35,506 bases of DNA from an uncultured Campylobacter sp. (GTDB taxonomy: Bacteria; Campylobacterota; Campylobacteria; Campylobacterales; Campylobacteraceae). The translations under genes were made by a program, and so were the position numbers. This document shows positions 25,256-33,450 of this stretch, piece by piece. The stretch is from assembly GCF_938045205.1 (NCBI RefSeq), contig NZ_CALIMY010000147.1, positions 1-35,506 of the forward strand, written 5' to 3'. The notes beneath the pieces were generated by a model, which saw only the letters and a list, made by a program, of their open reading frames with translations, was not told the origin of the DNA and did no database searches. Within the stretch, counting starts at the first letter, position 1. Each line of letters opens with the position of its first letter.

Positions 25256-26158
25256 TTGGATAAATATAATTCGCGATGCACGATCAAAAATACGAGCTTT
25301 TTCTCGACCTTCGCGCTTAAAAATAAAAGCGGCAAATGGCGCCCCAGCATTCGGGCTCTGCGCTACGCTACGGTATTTTTAGTGCATCTACTTTTCGTGC
25401 TTTCCTTTCGCGCGGATATTCAAATTTTAGAGGGCGATATCAGCGGCTCGCGGATACTTGGCTTTCACCTAGCAGATCCTTTCGCGACTCTTGAGGTGAT
25501 CGCCGCGCACAAGGATCTGCCGATAAATCTTCTCATCGGCTCGGGCACCATCTTGCTGTTTTACTTCATCGCGGGCGGCAAGGCATTTTGCTCGTGGATT
25601 TGCCCTTACGGAGCGCTTAGCGAGATCGGCGAAAAGCTGCATAATACGCTAATTTCAAAGCACGTCATCAAGGAGCGCGCCCTGCCTCGCGGTATGCGAT
25701 ATGCGATCTGGGCGGTGTTTTTGCTGCTAAGCGCGATTACGGATCTACTCGTTTTTGAAATTTTTAACGTCGTGGGAATTTTATCGCGCCTCATCATCTA
25801 CGGCTTCTCGCTGGCGGGACTTTGGATCGTTTTTGTGTTTTTGCTCGAAGTATTTTTTAGCAGACGGGTGTGGTGCACGCACCTATGCCCGCTAGGCAGT
25901 ACCTATTCGCTTGCGGCGAAAGCTAGCCTTAGCAAGATTACTTGGGATAAAAACAGGTGCGATCACTGCGGCGTTTGCCAAGACGTCTGCTTCGTTTCGC
26001 ACGTACTGGATATCACTAAAAAAAAGGCATCCGAAAACCTGGGCGATAAGAGCAAATTTATGCTAAAAGGGATCGACTGCACGCTATGCGGACGCTGTAT
26101 CGACGTGTGTCACCAAGACGCACTCGGTATCGGCAATAAGCTAAAAGATATGATCTAA
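25256..26158 (+). CDS. nosH: NosH, NapH-like membrane ferredoxin
   Basis: A 300-residue quinol-dehydrogenase-type membrane protein with about four helices and two cytoplasmic [4Fe-4S] sites, CDHCGVCQDVC (about residues 239-249) and CTLCGRCIDVC (about 277-287). Two CxxxCP motifs, CSWICPYGALSEIGE (about 118) and CTHLCPLGS (about 217), are characteristic of NapH/NosR-like proteins. With NosG it should oxidise menaquinol. The start is taken as TTG at 25256, three bases after the nosC2 stop; there is no in-frame ATG before the first helix, and the ribosome site (AAAGAG) is weak. Translation probably depends on coupling. Confidence 0.92.
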   Translation: MDKYNSRCTIKNTSFFSTFALKNKSGKWRPSIRALRYATVFLVHLLFVLSFRADIQILEGDISGSRILGFHLADPFATLEVIAAHKDLPINLLIGSGTILLFYFIAGGKAFCSWICPYGALSEIGEKLHNTLISKHVIKERALPRGMRYAIWAVFLLLSAITDLLVFEIFNVVGILSRLIIYGFSLAGLWIVFVFLLEVFFSRRVWCTHLCPLGSTYSLAAKASLSKITWDKNRCDHCGVCQDVCFVSHVLDITKKKASENLGDKSKFMLKGIDCTLCGRCIDVCHQDALGIGNKLKDMI

Positions 26159-26166
26159 GGAAGCCT

Positions 26167-26805
26167 ATGATAGAGATTAAAAACGTAAGCAAGAAATTCG
26201 CAGATCAATTCGTTTTAAAAGATATCAATCTAAATATCGCGGACGGCGAGCAAGTGCTTTTCGTCGGGCAAAACGGCGCGGGCAAAAGCTCGCTGATGCG
26301 GACGATTTTGGGCGAATACATACCCACAAGCGGCAGCGTAGCTATCGACGGATTTGATTCGTTTAAGCAGCGTAGCCGCGCGCTACGCGGTATCAGCTTC
26401 GTGCCGCAAACCCCGCCGCCGCTTAAGCTGAGCCTAAATGAGCTCATCTACTTCGCCGAGCGCACGGCGGACGCAAGCAGAGCGGATATAGTAAAATTTT
26501 GCGGTGAAATGGAGCTTGATCTGAGTTCAAATTTAAATAAGCCATTTCATAAGCTATCCGGCGGTATGAAGCAAAAATTTTTAATTGCGCTAGCATTCGG
26601 CAGAGCTAGCAAGGCGATGATTTTCGACGAACCGACCGCCAATCTCGATCCGAGCGCGCGCGAGCGTTTTAAGACACTTTTGCACAACCACGCAAAAGAC
26701 AAAAGCTTGATCTTTATCTCGCATAGGCTCGAGGAAGTGGGAGGGCTGGTAAAAAGAATGATTTCAATGGATCTAGGGAGGATCGTAGATGACAAAAATG
26801 TTTAA
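26167..26805 (+). CDS. nosF: NosF, ABC transporter ATPase for NosZ maturation
   Basis: A 212-residue ABC ATPase: Walker A GQNGAGKSS (about residues 34-42), Q-loop VPQTPPP, signature LSGGMKQKF (about 129-137), Walker B AMIFDEPTANLDPS (about 150-163) and H-loop ISHRLEE. It pairs with NosY; NosDFY transports a sulfur species and hands over copper for CuZ assembly. A ribosome site AAGGA stands seven bases before the ATG. It overlaps nosL by 17 bases, but its partner nosY lies about 1.36 kb further on, past nosL and a gap. Confidence 0.95.
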   Translation: MIEIKNVSKKFADQFVLKDINLNIADGEQVLFVGQNGAGKSSLMRTILGEYIPTSGSVAIDGFDSFKQRSRALRGISFVPQTPPPLKLSLNELIYFAERTADASRADIVKFCGEMELDLSSNLNKPFHKLSGGMKQKFLIALAFGRASKAMIFDEPTANLDPSARERFKTLLHNHAKDKSLIFISHRLEEVGGLVKRMISMDLGRIVDDKNV

Positions 26806-27514
26806 AATTATGCTTTGTGCGCTTGCGGCGCTTACGTTTTTAGGCTGCGGCGACGAGAAGGACTACGGCAACGTCCATTACGACAGAGACGTGTGCGAGC
26901 ACTGCCAGATGGCGATAAGCGACAACCGCTTCAGCGTCGATGTGCGCGTGGACGGCAAAAACCACTACTTCGACGACATCGGCTGCTTGGTGGATTTTAT
27001 GGTTACCAACGACAAACTAAACTGGCTGAAGGACGCCAAAATTTACATCAATGACGCTAGCGGCAACGGCGAGTTTATCGATGCACGCACGGCGCATTTT
27101 TACAAGGGCTTTAAAACCCCTATGTCGTTCGGCTGGGGCGCGTTTAAAAACAAGCAAGAGGGCAAGCAAGACTTCAGCTTCGATCAAGTAGTCGCGGCGC
27201 TTAAGGCAGGCGGCGGCTCGCACGGCATGGGAATGGGCGATATGGGTCGCGATGCGCACGGCAATATGGGAAGTATGCACGGTCATGGCGATATGGGCGG
27301 AATGAGTGGAATGCAAGACCCTCACTCCGCAGAGCACGGCATGAGCGAGCCGCAACACGATATGAGCGGTATGGGGCATACTCACGGCTCAGATCATGGC
27401 ATGGGCGGCGATGCGGGCAGCACGGCACACTCTCAAGGCGCGACGCACGATATGGGGCATATGCACGAGGGCAACGGCACGGCGCACGATATGAATTCAG
27501 GGCACGCGCATTAA
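26789..27514 (+). CDS. nosL: NosL copper chaperone with long His/Met-rich tail
   Basis: NosL is a periplasmic Cu(I) lipoprotein chaperone that feeds NosD/NosZ. The 241-residue protein starts with a lipoprotein-like signal (LAALTFLGCGDE), then CEHCQMAISDNRFSVDVRV, the Cys/Met copper motif region, and YFDDIGCLVDFM. The ordinary NosL domain ends near residue 135. About 100 further residues are Gly/Ser-spaced His and Met (around 17 His and 15 Met, e.g. GSMHGHGDMGGMSGM), resembling copper-storage tails of CopA/PcoA-type proteins. GGAGG stands seven bases before the ATG at 26789. It overlaps nosF by 17 bases. Confidence 0.93.
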   Translation: MTKMFKIMLCALAALTFLGCGDEKDYGNVHYDRDVCEHCQMAISDNRFSVDVRVDGKNHYFDDIGCLVDFMVTNDKLNWLKDAKIYINDASGNGEFIDARTAHFYKGFKTPMSFGWGAFKNKQEGKQDFSFDQVVAALKAGGGSHGMGMGDMGRDAHGNMGSMHGHGDMGGMSGMQDPHSAEHGMSEPQHDMSGMGHTHGSDHGMGGDAGSTAHSQGATHDMGHMHEGNGTAHDMNSGHAH

Positions 27515-28162
27515 GGGTGTTTTGGCTAAGGCAAATTTTAAGCGGTTCATGTTTTGCGCTAAATTTAAAGCGTAAAATTTCAGCACGCCGCCCGCACCGC
27601 CATCGATGAGATAAAATTTTACTTTGCAGCTTTAACGTAAGGCGGAGATGGGTCTAGAAAACGGCTGCAAAATTTCATCTCGCGACGCGGCTAAATTTAA
27701 CGCACAGCGCAAAATTTGCTCTGCCGAATTAAAATTTACGCGGACGCTCCGGTTTAAAATTTCGCCGTAAATTTAAAATTTATCCGGCGCGGAATTCGCC
27801 GCTTCGGGATTTTTAGAATTTTAAAATTTATGCCGTGGTATGCGCCCGGCTTTGAAATTTTGCGGAATTGAAATTTAAGCAGTTCCGCAAAACGGCTAAA
27901 TTTTAAAACTGCGGCGGAATGACGGATGGTAGGCGGCAAACGACGCGCTGTTTGCAGGCACTGCAAGCGAGCCGTAAATTTAAAATTTATGTGCGAGCTG
28001 CAGGCGGCGGATAAAATTTCGCCGCCCGTTTAAACGCTCGGCGAGCGAAATTTAAGGCTGTAAAATCCGCGCCGCGAAACCGGAGCCGAGCTTAAAAGCA
28101 CGCATTTAAGCCGCGCGAGCATCTAAAATTAAAAGCGCACCGAGGCGCAATAAAGGAAAAGA
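27515..28162. other. Non-coding gap splitting the nos operon
   Basis: 648 bases between nosL and nosY, in an otherwise overlapping operon. I see no gene: the longest frame (minus, 27754-27966) is repetitive Lys/Phe-rich translation of AAATTT words without a ribosome site. The DNA alternates AAATTT/AAAATTTT words with GC-rich pieces and carries a 20-base direct repeat. A TAAAAT near 28048 could be a -10 box giving nosY its own promoter, but this is weak. Confidence 0.6.
27764..27990. repeat. 20-base exact direct repeat, 207 bases apart
   Basis: The word GCCGTAAATTTAAAATTTAT occurs at 27764-27783 and again at 27971-27990 in the nosL-nosY gap, with different flanks. It could mark a past duplication or small insertion, or be a dispersed genomic repeat. 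Confidence 0.75.
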
Positions 28163-28990
28163 ATGAAAAATTTACTCACCATCGCCGCTTTGGATATCAA
28201 AGAGTCCTTCCGCTCGCGCTGGTTTTTGCTCTATCTGCTGATCTTTAGCGGGCTCGTGGCGGCGTTTTTCATCACGGGGGTGACCGACTCGCGCGTGCTC
28301 GGCTTTAGCGGGCTTTCGCGACTGCTGCTGCTGTTTATTCAGATCTGCATCATCATCCTGCCCGTCTTCGTGCTCGTCACCACCAGCAAGGCGATCCTAG
28401 CCGACCGCGACCTAAATATCTTAGAATACCTGCTAAGCTTCCCGATCTCGCAGGCGCAGTATTATTACGGCAAGGCGCTGGGAAGGCTATTTGGAGTCTT
28501 CGTGCCGATATTTTTGTCGCTGCTGCTTGCGATCGTTTGGGGCGCGATCAAAGGCACGGGCATTCCGTGGGCGATCTGCCTGCTTTATACGGGGCTTCTT
28601 TTTAGCTTGTGCGCGGCGTTTTTAGGGATCGCATTTTTGATCTGCGCCGTTTCAAAAAGCCAAGAGATGGGGCTTGGGCTCGCGTTTTTCGTCTGGCTTT
28701 TCTGCCTCGCGTTTTTGGATCTCGTGCTGATCGGACTGCTCGCAAAAACGGGAGTGAACGAAAATTTAATCTTTGCGATCGCCCTGGCAAACCCGATGGA
28801 GGACTTCCGCATCGCCGCCATCAGCCTATTTGATCCCGATCTTGCGGTCATCGGCACGACGGCGTATTTTATCCTAGATCACTTCGGGCGCGGGCTTTTT
28901 ATCGCCTTTTCGCTGCTCTACCCGATCGCCCTCGGTGCAGCGAGCCTCGTTTTGGGCTATTTTATCTTTAGATCGAAGGATTTAGCGTGA
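28163..28990 (+). CDS. nosY: NosY, ABC transporter permease for NosZ maturation
   Basis: A 275-residue permease with six hydrophobic segments (about 20-40, 54-75, 108-130, 142-165, 175-196 and 248-268). The start ALDIKESFRSRWFLLYLL and the segment ILADRDLNILEYLLSFPISQ are typical of NosY/ABC-2 permeases. It forms the membrane part of NosDFY with NosF. AAGGAAAAGA precedes the ATG. Being after a 648-base gap it may have its own promoter. It overlaps the following gene by four bases. Confidence 0.94.
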   Translation: MKNLLTIAALDIKESFRSRWFLLYLLIFSGLVAAFFITGVTDSRVLGFSGLSRLLLLFIQICIIILPVFVLVTTSKAILADRDLNILEYLLSFPISQAQYYYGKALGRLFGVFVPIFLSLLLAIVWGAIKGTGIPWAICLLYTGLLFSLCAAFLGIAFLICAVSKSQEMGLGLAFFVWLFCLAFLDLVLIGLLAKTGVNENLIFAIALANPMEDFRIAAISLFDPDLAVIGTTAYFILDHFGRGLFIAFSLLYPIALGAASLVLGYFIFRSKDLA

Positions 28991-29637
28991 AATTTCCACT
29001 CATTTTGGCGGCATTTATAGCGCTTTGCGGCGCAGCTGAGATACAAAATTCCGCGGCGCAAAATTTAGGCGCGTCGGATAGCGGAGGCTCCGGCTCGGTG
29101 CAGAATTCTAAAAGCGTGCGCGAGATTTCGTGGCTTAAAGACGTAAATCTTACCTGCGCCAAATACGGCATCGATACTAGCGCGCACCCTGAATTTCGCG
29201 CCTATGCAAGGCTCAAAGACGGCAGCGCGCTCGCGTTTGCTTCGCCCAAGGCGATGTTTGCATATTTTTTCGAGGGTGAGAGCTCGGGCGCAAATTTTAA
29301 CGGAGCTTCCGCAAAGATGAATTCTGAGAATGAAAATTCTTTGGGAGCGAATTCTGCGAGCAAAAATCCAGTTAACGGCAATTTAGGTGAGGCAAATTCC
29401 GCTGATGCAAATTTTGATGGTGCGGAGCTTTACGTCACTGATTACGCAAACGGCGAAATTTTGCGGGCGCAGGACGCGTTTTATGTCTTCGGCAGCGTGC
29501 TGCAAAGCGCCAGAGGCGACGATCTCATCACGTTTGCGAGATTGCGCGACGCGCAAGACTTCATGCGCGAGAAAAAGGGGCATAAAATTTTGCAGTTTCG
29601 CGAAATTTCCGCCAAGCTGATCGATTATCTAAGATGA
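28987..29637 (+). CDS. nosL2: Second NosL-family protein, GTG start
   Basis: A 216-residue exported protein (signal FPLILAAFIALCGAAE) resembling NosL: YARLKDGSALAFASPKAMF (about residues 76-94), ELYVTDYANGEILRAQDAFY (about 147-166) and FARLRDAQDFMREKKGHKIL (about 180-199). It lacks the CxxCxM motif of NosL but has a single Cys in VNLTCAKYGID. Two Asn/Ser/Ala-rich low-complexity inserts (about 18-42 and 98-146) break the domain. It starts with GTG overlapping the nosY stop by four bases, the position of nosL in Wolinella. It may be the ancestral cluster nosL, with the His/Met-rich copy added after nosF. The symbol is descriptive. Confidence 0.8.
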   Translation: MKFPLILAAFIALCGAAEIQNSAAQNLGASDSGGSGSVQNSKSVREISWLKDVNLTCAKYGIDTSAHPEFRAYARLKDGSALAFASPKAMFAYFFEGESSGANFNGASAKMNSENENSLGANSASKNPVNGNLGEANSADANFDGAELYVTDYANGEILRAQDAFYVFGSVLQSARGDDLITFARLRDAQDFMREKKGHKILQFREISAKLIDYLR

Positions 29638-29763
29638 TCGAGCCGCTTGGCAAAATTTAAATTCAGCTATTTTAGTATATTTTATTCATAAAAATTTATC
29701 TTTTATTTTAGTGCGCTATTAAGGGAATTTAAAGCAATTAAAAAATACAATCACGTTAAATTT

Positions 29764-29782
29764 TATCTATAAGAATTAGATA
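29764..29782. promoter_or_regulatory. Operator-like inverted repeat upstream of the CooS gene
   Basis: Arms TATCTA and TAGATA are separated by seven bases, 74 bases before the CooS start. AT-rich context (a TATATTTATT follows) suggests a promoter region. It does not resemble the known CooA site. Confidence 0.3.
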
Positions 29783-29855
29783 GTGTAGTTTTTTAGTATA
29801 TTTATTGAGGGCTGCATTCTCGCTTATTTTTAAAATAAATTTTAAGGAGACAACC

Positions 29856-32576
29856 ATGGCAAACGACAAAATCGCAAAACAAAAAGGCTCACGCAAGAAG
29901 ACTGCGACGGATGAAAATTCCGCTGCGAATACGGGAGAAAATTCCGTCGCAGACGCGCTCAAAAGCTCCACCGCGTCCGTTTTTGATAAAAGTGCAAGCA
30001 CTGCTAAAAATTCCGCCGCAAATTCTACGACTTCCGCCTCACATGCTCGCGACAAAATTTCTAAAAATCGCGCCGCAGGTGGGAATTCCTGCGACGAGTG
30101 CGATTGCGAAGCCAAAAATTTCGCGTCTGGCTACGATGATAGCGCAAGCTCTACTTCAAGCACGAACCCTGCGGCGCGCTCAAGCACTCAAAGCGCAAGC
30201 AACGCTAAAAAATCCGCGATAAACTCTACAACAAATTCCATGGCTGATTCTTTGACAAATTTCGTCTCAAATCCTACGAAGAGTCCAAGTAGCAACGATC
30301 ACATCTCTTACTCACACAAGCATAGCGATAACTCCGCAGCCCATTCGCATCTACACGACGAAGATCTTGCGACCCGCCCACACGATCAAGAAGAAAACCT
30401 CGCAGCTTATTTGCACGAATACGGCGTAAATTCTGCGGCGTATTCGCATGAGCACGACGAAGATTCCGCCATCAGCTCGCATGAGCACGATAAGCATTGC
30501 CATGATCACAAACCCCACTCTCATCGCGCGATTATCGGATTTGACGAGCACGGCATCCCAAAAGTTTTAGTGCCCGCAGAGGCTAGTCCGCACACACATA
30601 AAGACGCGCAGGGCAATCTTTTCGAGCATTTTCACGAGGCGGAATTTACGGCGGATTATATGAAGGCGTTGCTTGAATACAAAAAGACCTTCCCTACAAA
30701 GCAAGAAGTACTTGAGAAAACCCCTGATCCCGCCGTGCGTGAAATGATGCTTAGGATGGAGCAGATCGGCGTAGATACGGCGTTTGATCGCTTCGATAAA
30801 CAGATGCCTATGTGTAGCTATGGACTTAGCGGAGTATGCTGTAAGATCTGCAATATGGGACCTTGCAAAATTACTAAAAAGGCCGATCGCGGCACTTGCG
30901 GTGCGGACGCCGATCTCATCGTATCGCGCAACCTACTGCGTCAAGTAGCTGCGGGCGTAGCTCAACACGGTGCGCACGCCAGAGAGCTTCTACTGTCGCT
31001 AAAATGGGCGGCACAAGGCAAGCTAGATCTGCCAATCATAGGCGAATACAAAATCATCAATACCGCCAAAGCCTTTGGAATTCCAACTGAAGGCAGAGAG
31101 TTAAAAGAGGTAGCGATCGAGCTTGCCGATACGCTTTTAACAGATCTTTCGCAAAGCAGCGGCGAGTATAAAACCATCACTGCGCTCGCACCTAAGGAGC
31201 GTCAAGAGGTATGGCGTAAGCTAGATATCTTGCCAATTAGTGCGTATAACGAAGTCTTTGAGGCATATCACCGAACGGGTGTAGGCACGGACGGAGACTG
31301 GCGCAGCGTGATGCAGCATCTTTTGCGCTGCGGGCTTGCTTTTACCTTCACCGGCGTAGTAGCTGCGAATATCGCTACGGATGCGCTATTTGGTGTAGGA
31401 GATCGCGTAACTTCCAAAAGCAATATGGGCGCGCTTAAAAAAGGCTGGGTCAATATCGCCGTGCACGGACATCTGCCGACATTGGTAAGCCTAATAGTGG
31501 AGATCGGAAATTCTAAAGAGTACCAAGATAAGGCTCGCGCAATAGGCGCACAGGGGATCGCATTTTACGGCGTGTGCTGTTCTGGACTATCGGCGATGTA
31601 TCGCAACTGGGGCGTCGTGCCGCTCTCAAACGCCGTAACTGCCGAACTCGTCATAGGCACGGGAGCGCTTGATCTGTGGGTCGCCGATGTCCAAGATGTC
31701 TATCCTGCGATCATGGACGTGGCTAACTGCTTCCAGACCAAGGTCGTTACCACGAGCTCATCAGCTAGGCTTCCCGGAGCCGAGCATATAGGCTACGATC
31801 ATCACCATAGCAATATCGCCGAGACTAGGAATTTAGCGCGTAAAATTCTAGACCGCGCATTGCAATCTCACGAAAAGCGCAAGGGACTGCCGGTATATAT
31901 CCCGCCGTATGAAGTCGAGGCCGAAGTGGGCTTTTCGGTAGAATTCGTCCATAAGCACTACGGCGGCATGGAGCCGTTAGCGCACGCGCTAAAAAGCGGT
32001 GAAATTTTAGGCATCGTAAATATGGTCGGCTGCACCAATCCTAAAGTGCCTTATGAGCGCGCTATCATAGATGTCGCACAAACCCTAATCGAAAATAACG
32101 TCCTAATCCTAACCAACGGCTGCGCGTCGTTTCCGCTAATGAAGCTGGGCTTTTGCCAAAAAAGCGCATATAAAAAAGCAGGCGCGTCGCTGCGGGCGTT
32201 TTTAGAAAAAGACGAGCTTCCGCCGGTGTGGCACGTGGGCGAGTGTATCGATAATACCCGCTCCAGCGGAATTTTCGCAGGTATCGCAGGGGTGCTAGGC
32301 AAAAATCTCTACGAGCTGCCGCTTGCCTTCACCTCTCCCGAGTGGGCAAACGAAAAGGGCGTCGATGCCTCGCTCGGATTCCGTCTAATGGGCATCGACT
32401 CGTATCACTGCGTCGAGTATCAAATCCACGGCTCCGCAAACGTCATACACTTTTTCAAAGAGGGCACCAGGCGGGCACTTGGCTCTGTGATGCACGTAGA
32501 TACCGATCCGGTCGCGCTTGCGCTAAAAATGGTAAGCGACATGCGCTTAAAACGCAAATCCCTAGGCTGGCAGTAG
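29856..32576 (+). CDS. cooS: CO dehydrogenase-family protein (CooS-like), extended, atypical C-cluster
   Basis: A 906-residue protein against about 640 for usual CooS. I start at the ATG at 29856 (TAAGGAGA five bases before it), not 51 bases upstream. Residues 1-145 are Ser/Ala/Asn low complexity with a CDECDC cluster; 148-265 hold about 22 His (e.g. SSHEHDKHCHDHKPHSH). The CODH part begins near 268. D/B-cluster cysteines are C320, C328, C329, C332, C337 and C348. C-cluster positions by C. hydrogenoformans CODH-II numbering: H261 is H539, C295 is C575, C446 is C726, C476 is C756, C526 is C797, K563 is K834. The C333 site, in a segment reading DVQC in usual enzymes, is DVQD here (D614). Ni-dependent CO oxidation is the family reaction; it is uncertain here. 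No cooC, cooF or cooJ lies in the window. Confidence 0.88.
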   Translation: MANDKIAKQKGSRKKTATDENSAANTGENSVADALKSSTASVFDKSASTAKNSAANSTTSASHARDKISKNRAAGGNSCDECDCEAKNFASGYDDSASSTSSTNPAARSSTQSASNAKKSAINSTTNSMADSLTNFVSNPTKSPSSNDHISYSHKHSDNSAAHSHLHDEDLATRPHDQEENLAAYLHEYGVNSAAYSHEHDEDSAISSHEHDKHCHDHKPHSHRAIIGFDEHGIPKVLVPAEASPHTHKDAQGNLFEHFHEAEFTADYMKALLEYKKTFPTKQEVLEKTPDPAVREMMLRMEQIGVDTAFDRFDKQMPMCSYGLSGVCCKICNMGPCKITKKADRGTCGADADLIVSRNLLRQVAAGVAQHGAHARELLLSLKWAAQGKLDLPIIGEYKIINTAKAFGIPTEGRELKEVAIELADTLLTDLSQSSGEYKTITALAPKERQEVWRKLDILPISAYNEVFEAYHRTGVGTDGDWRSVMQHLLRCGLAFTFTGVVAANIATDALFGVGDRVTSKSNMGALKKGWVNIAVHGHLPTLVSLIVEIGNSKEYQDKARAIGAQGIAFYGVCCSGLSAMYRNWGVVPLSNAVTAELVIGTGALDLWVADVQDVYPAIMDVANCFQTKVVTTSSSARLPGAEHIGYDHHHSNIAETRNLARKILDRALQSHEKRKGLPVYIPPYEVEAEVGFSVEFVHKHYGGMEPLAHALKSGEILGIVNMVGCTNPKVPYERAIIDVAQTLIENNVLILTNGCASFPLMKLGFCQKSAYKKAGASLRAFLEKDELPPVWHVGECIDNTRSSGIFAGIAGVLGKNLYELPLAFTSPEWANEKGVDASLGFRLMGIDSYHCVEYQIHGSANVIHFFKEGTRRALGSVMHVDTDPVALALKMVSDMRLKRKSLGWQ

Positions 32577-33032
32577 CAACGAACGGATTCATTTCGCATC
32601 GCATTTTAAGCGATGCGAAATTTCATGATAAAATTTAACCCCTTGCGGGCAAATAAAATCCCACAGCTAAACGAGCAGTAAAATTCTACAACTAAGTGGC
32701 TAGCAAAACCGAGGTCAAATAAAGATAAAATTTTCGCGCCGTATCCGTTCGTGGAATTCTAAATCATATCTTCAAATCCTACGTAAAATTTCGCCGCACG
32801 CCGCGCCTGCTGCTAAATAGGCGAAATTTAGCCGGGCAAATTCCGCCATCAGGCTCAAGTCTATCTTTCGCGAAAGGATGAAATTTTAAAATTCCATCTT
32901 GGCGTAAATTTCGTAGACTCTCATCTGAAATCCGCAAGTTAAATTTTGCTAAAAGCCTTATTGCACGGAGCTGCACGCCATTAAATTTTGCTCACGTATA
33001 TGAAAGCCGAAATCATAAAAATTTAATATGAT

Positions 33033-33051
33033 ATGTGCTAAAATGCCACAT
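33033..33051 (+). promoter_or_regulatory. Inverted repeat enclosing a possible -10 box
   Basis: Arms ATGTG and CACAT flank TAAAAT (33039-33044). AAGGA and an ATG follow at 33058 and 33068. It may be the promoter and operator of the transporter unit or of a lost gene before it. Confidence 0.35.
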
Positions 33052-33067
33052 CTGTTTAAGGATTTAG

Positions 33068-33378
33068 ATGTATAAATCAAAGCTGCTGCAGTCTCTAAGT
33101 CATCATCGGCAGAAGACGTCGCACGAAGCGGAGGCACTGCTGCCAAGTCCTGCGTTTCGCAGCTTGAGACGGTGTGGCAAAAGCGCGTCTGTGCTGCGCC
33201 TGCAAACATTTTCGGACGGGATCGTACGGGCGCGAGGACGTCACTGCAAAGCTTGCAGGCGGCTAAAATTTTCATCCGGATCTTTTCTGAAATATTGATC
33301 TTGGAGCTATCACGAAGGAATTTTGCTGCAAGCCTTTCGCCTACGAGCCGGAAGGCGGAATTTAAAGCGAAATTTTAA
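33068..33378 (+). pseudogene. Possible short gene or frameshifted remnant
   Basis: An ATG at 33068 has AAGGA six bases upstream and a promoter-like site before that. The frame runs 76 codons to 33298 (MYKSKLLQSLSHHRQKTSHE at the start). The neighbouring frame stays open from about 33076 to 33378 and includes VSQLETVWQKRVCAAPANIF, so a frameshifted gene is conceivable. Neither translation resembles a family I know. Low confidence; it may be chance. Confidence 0.2.
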
Positions 33379-33450
33379 GCGTGTTTCAACGAGGCGAAAT
33401 TTCAAAGATTAAATTTAAGGCGAAAGATAAAATTTAAATCAAGGGAAGGT

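Larger units (their letters stand above)
32577..33450. other. Mostly non-coding stretch before the ABC transporter
   Basis: About 870 bases with no convincing gene. It contains AAATTT-rich patches, a short hairpin-like piece around GCATCGCATTTTAAGCGATGC just after the CooS stop (about 32597-32617), a promoter-like site near 33040 and a short frame from 33068 that may be a gene remnant. No substrate-binding protein gene for the following transporter is present. Confidence 0.55.

Noticed and set aside
29756..30115. A minus-strand frame rich in Ala/Glu/Phe opposite the start of cooS
   Set aside because: It mirrors the repetitive Asn/Ser-coding DNA; the sense frame has the ribosome site and continues into the CODH domain.
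29856..32576. Reading the CooS protein as part of an acetyl-CoA synthase operon
   Set aside because: No acsB, acsC/D, cooF or cooC genes are in the window; the neighbours are nos genes and an unrelated ABC transporter.
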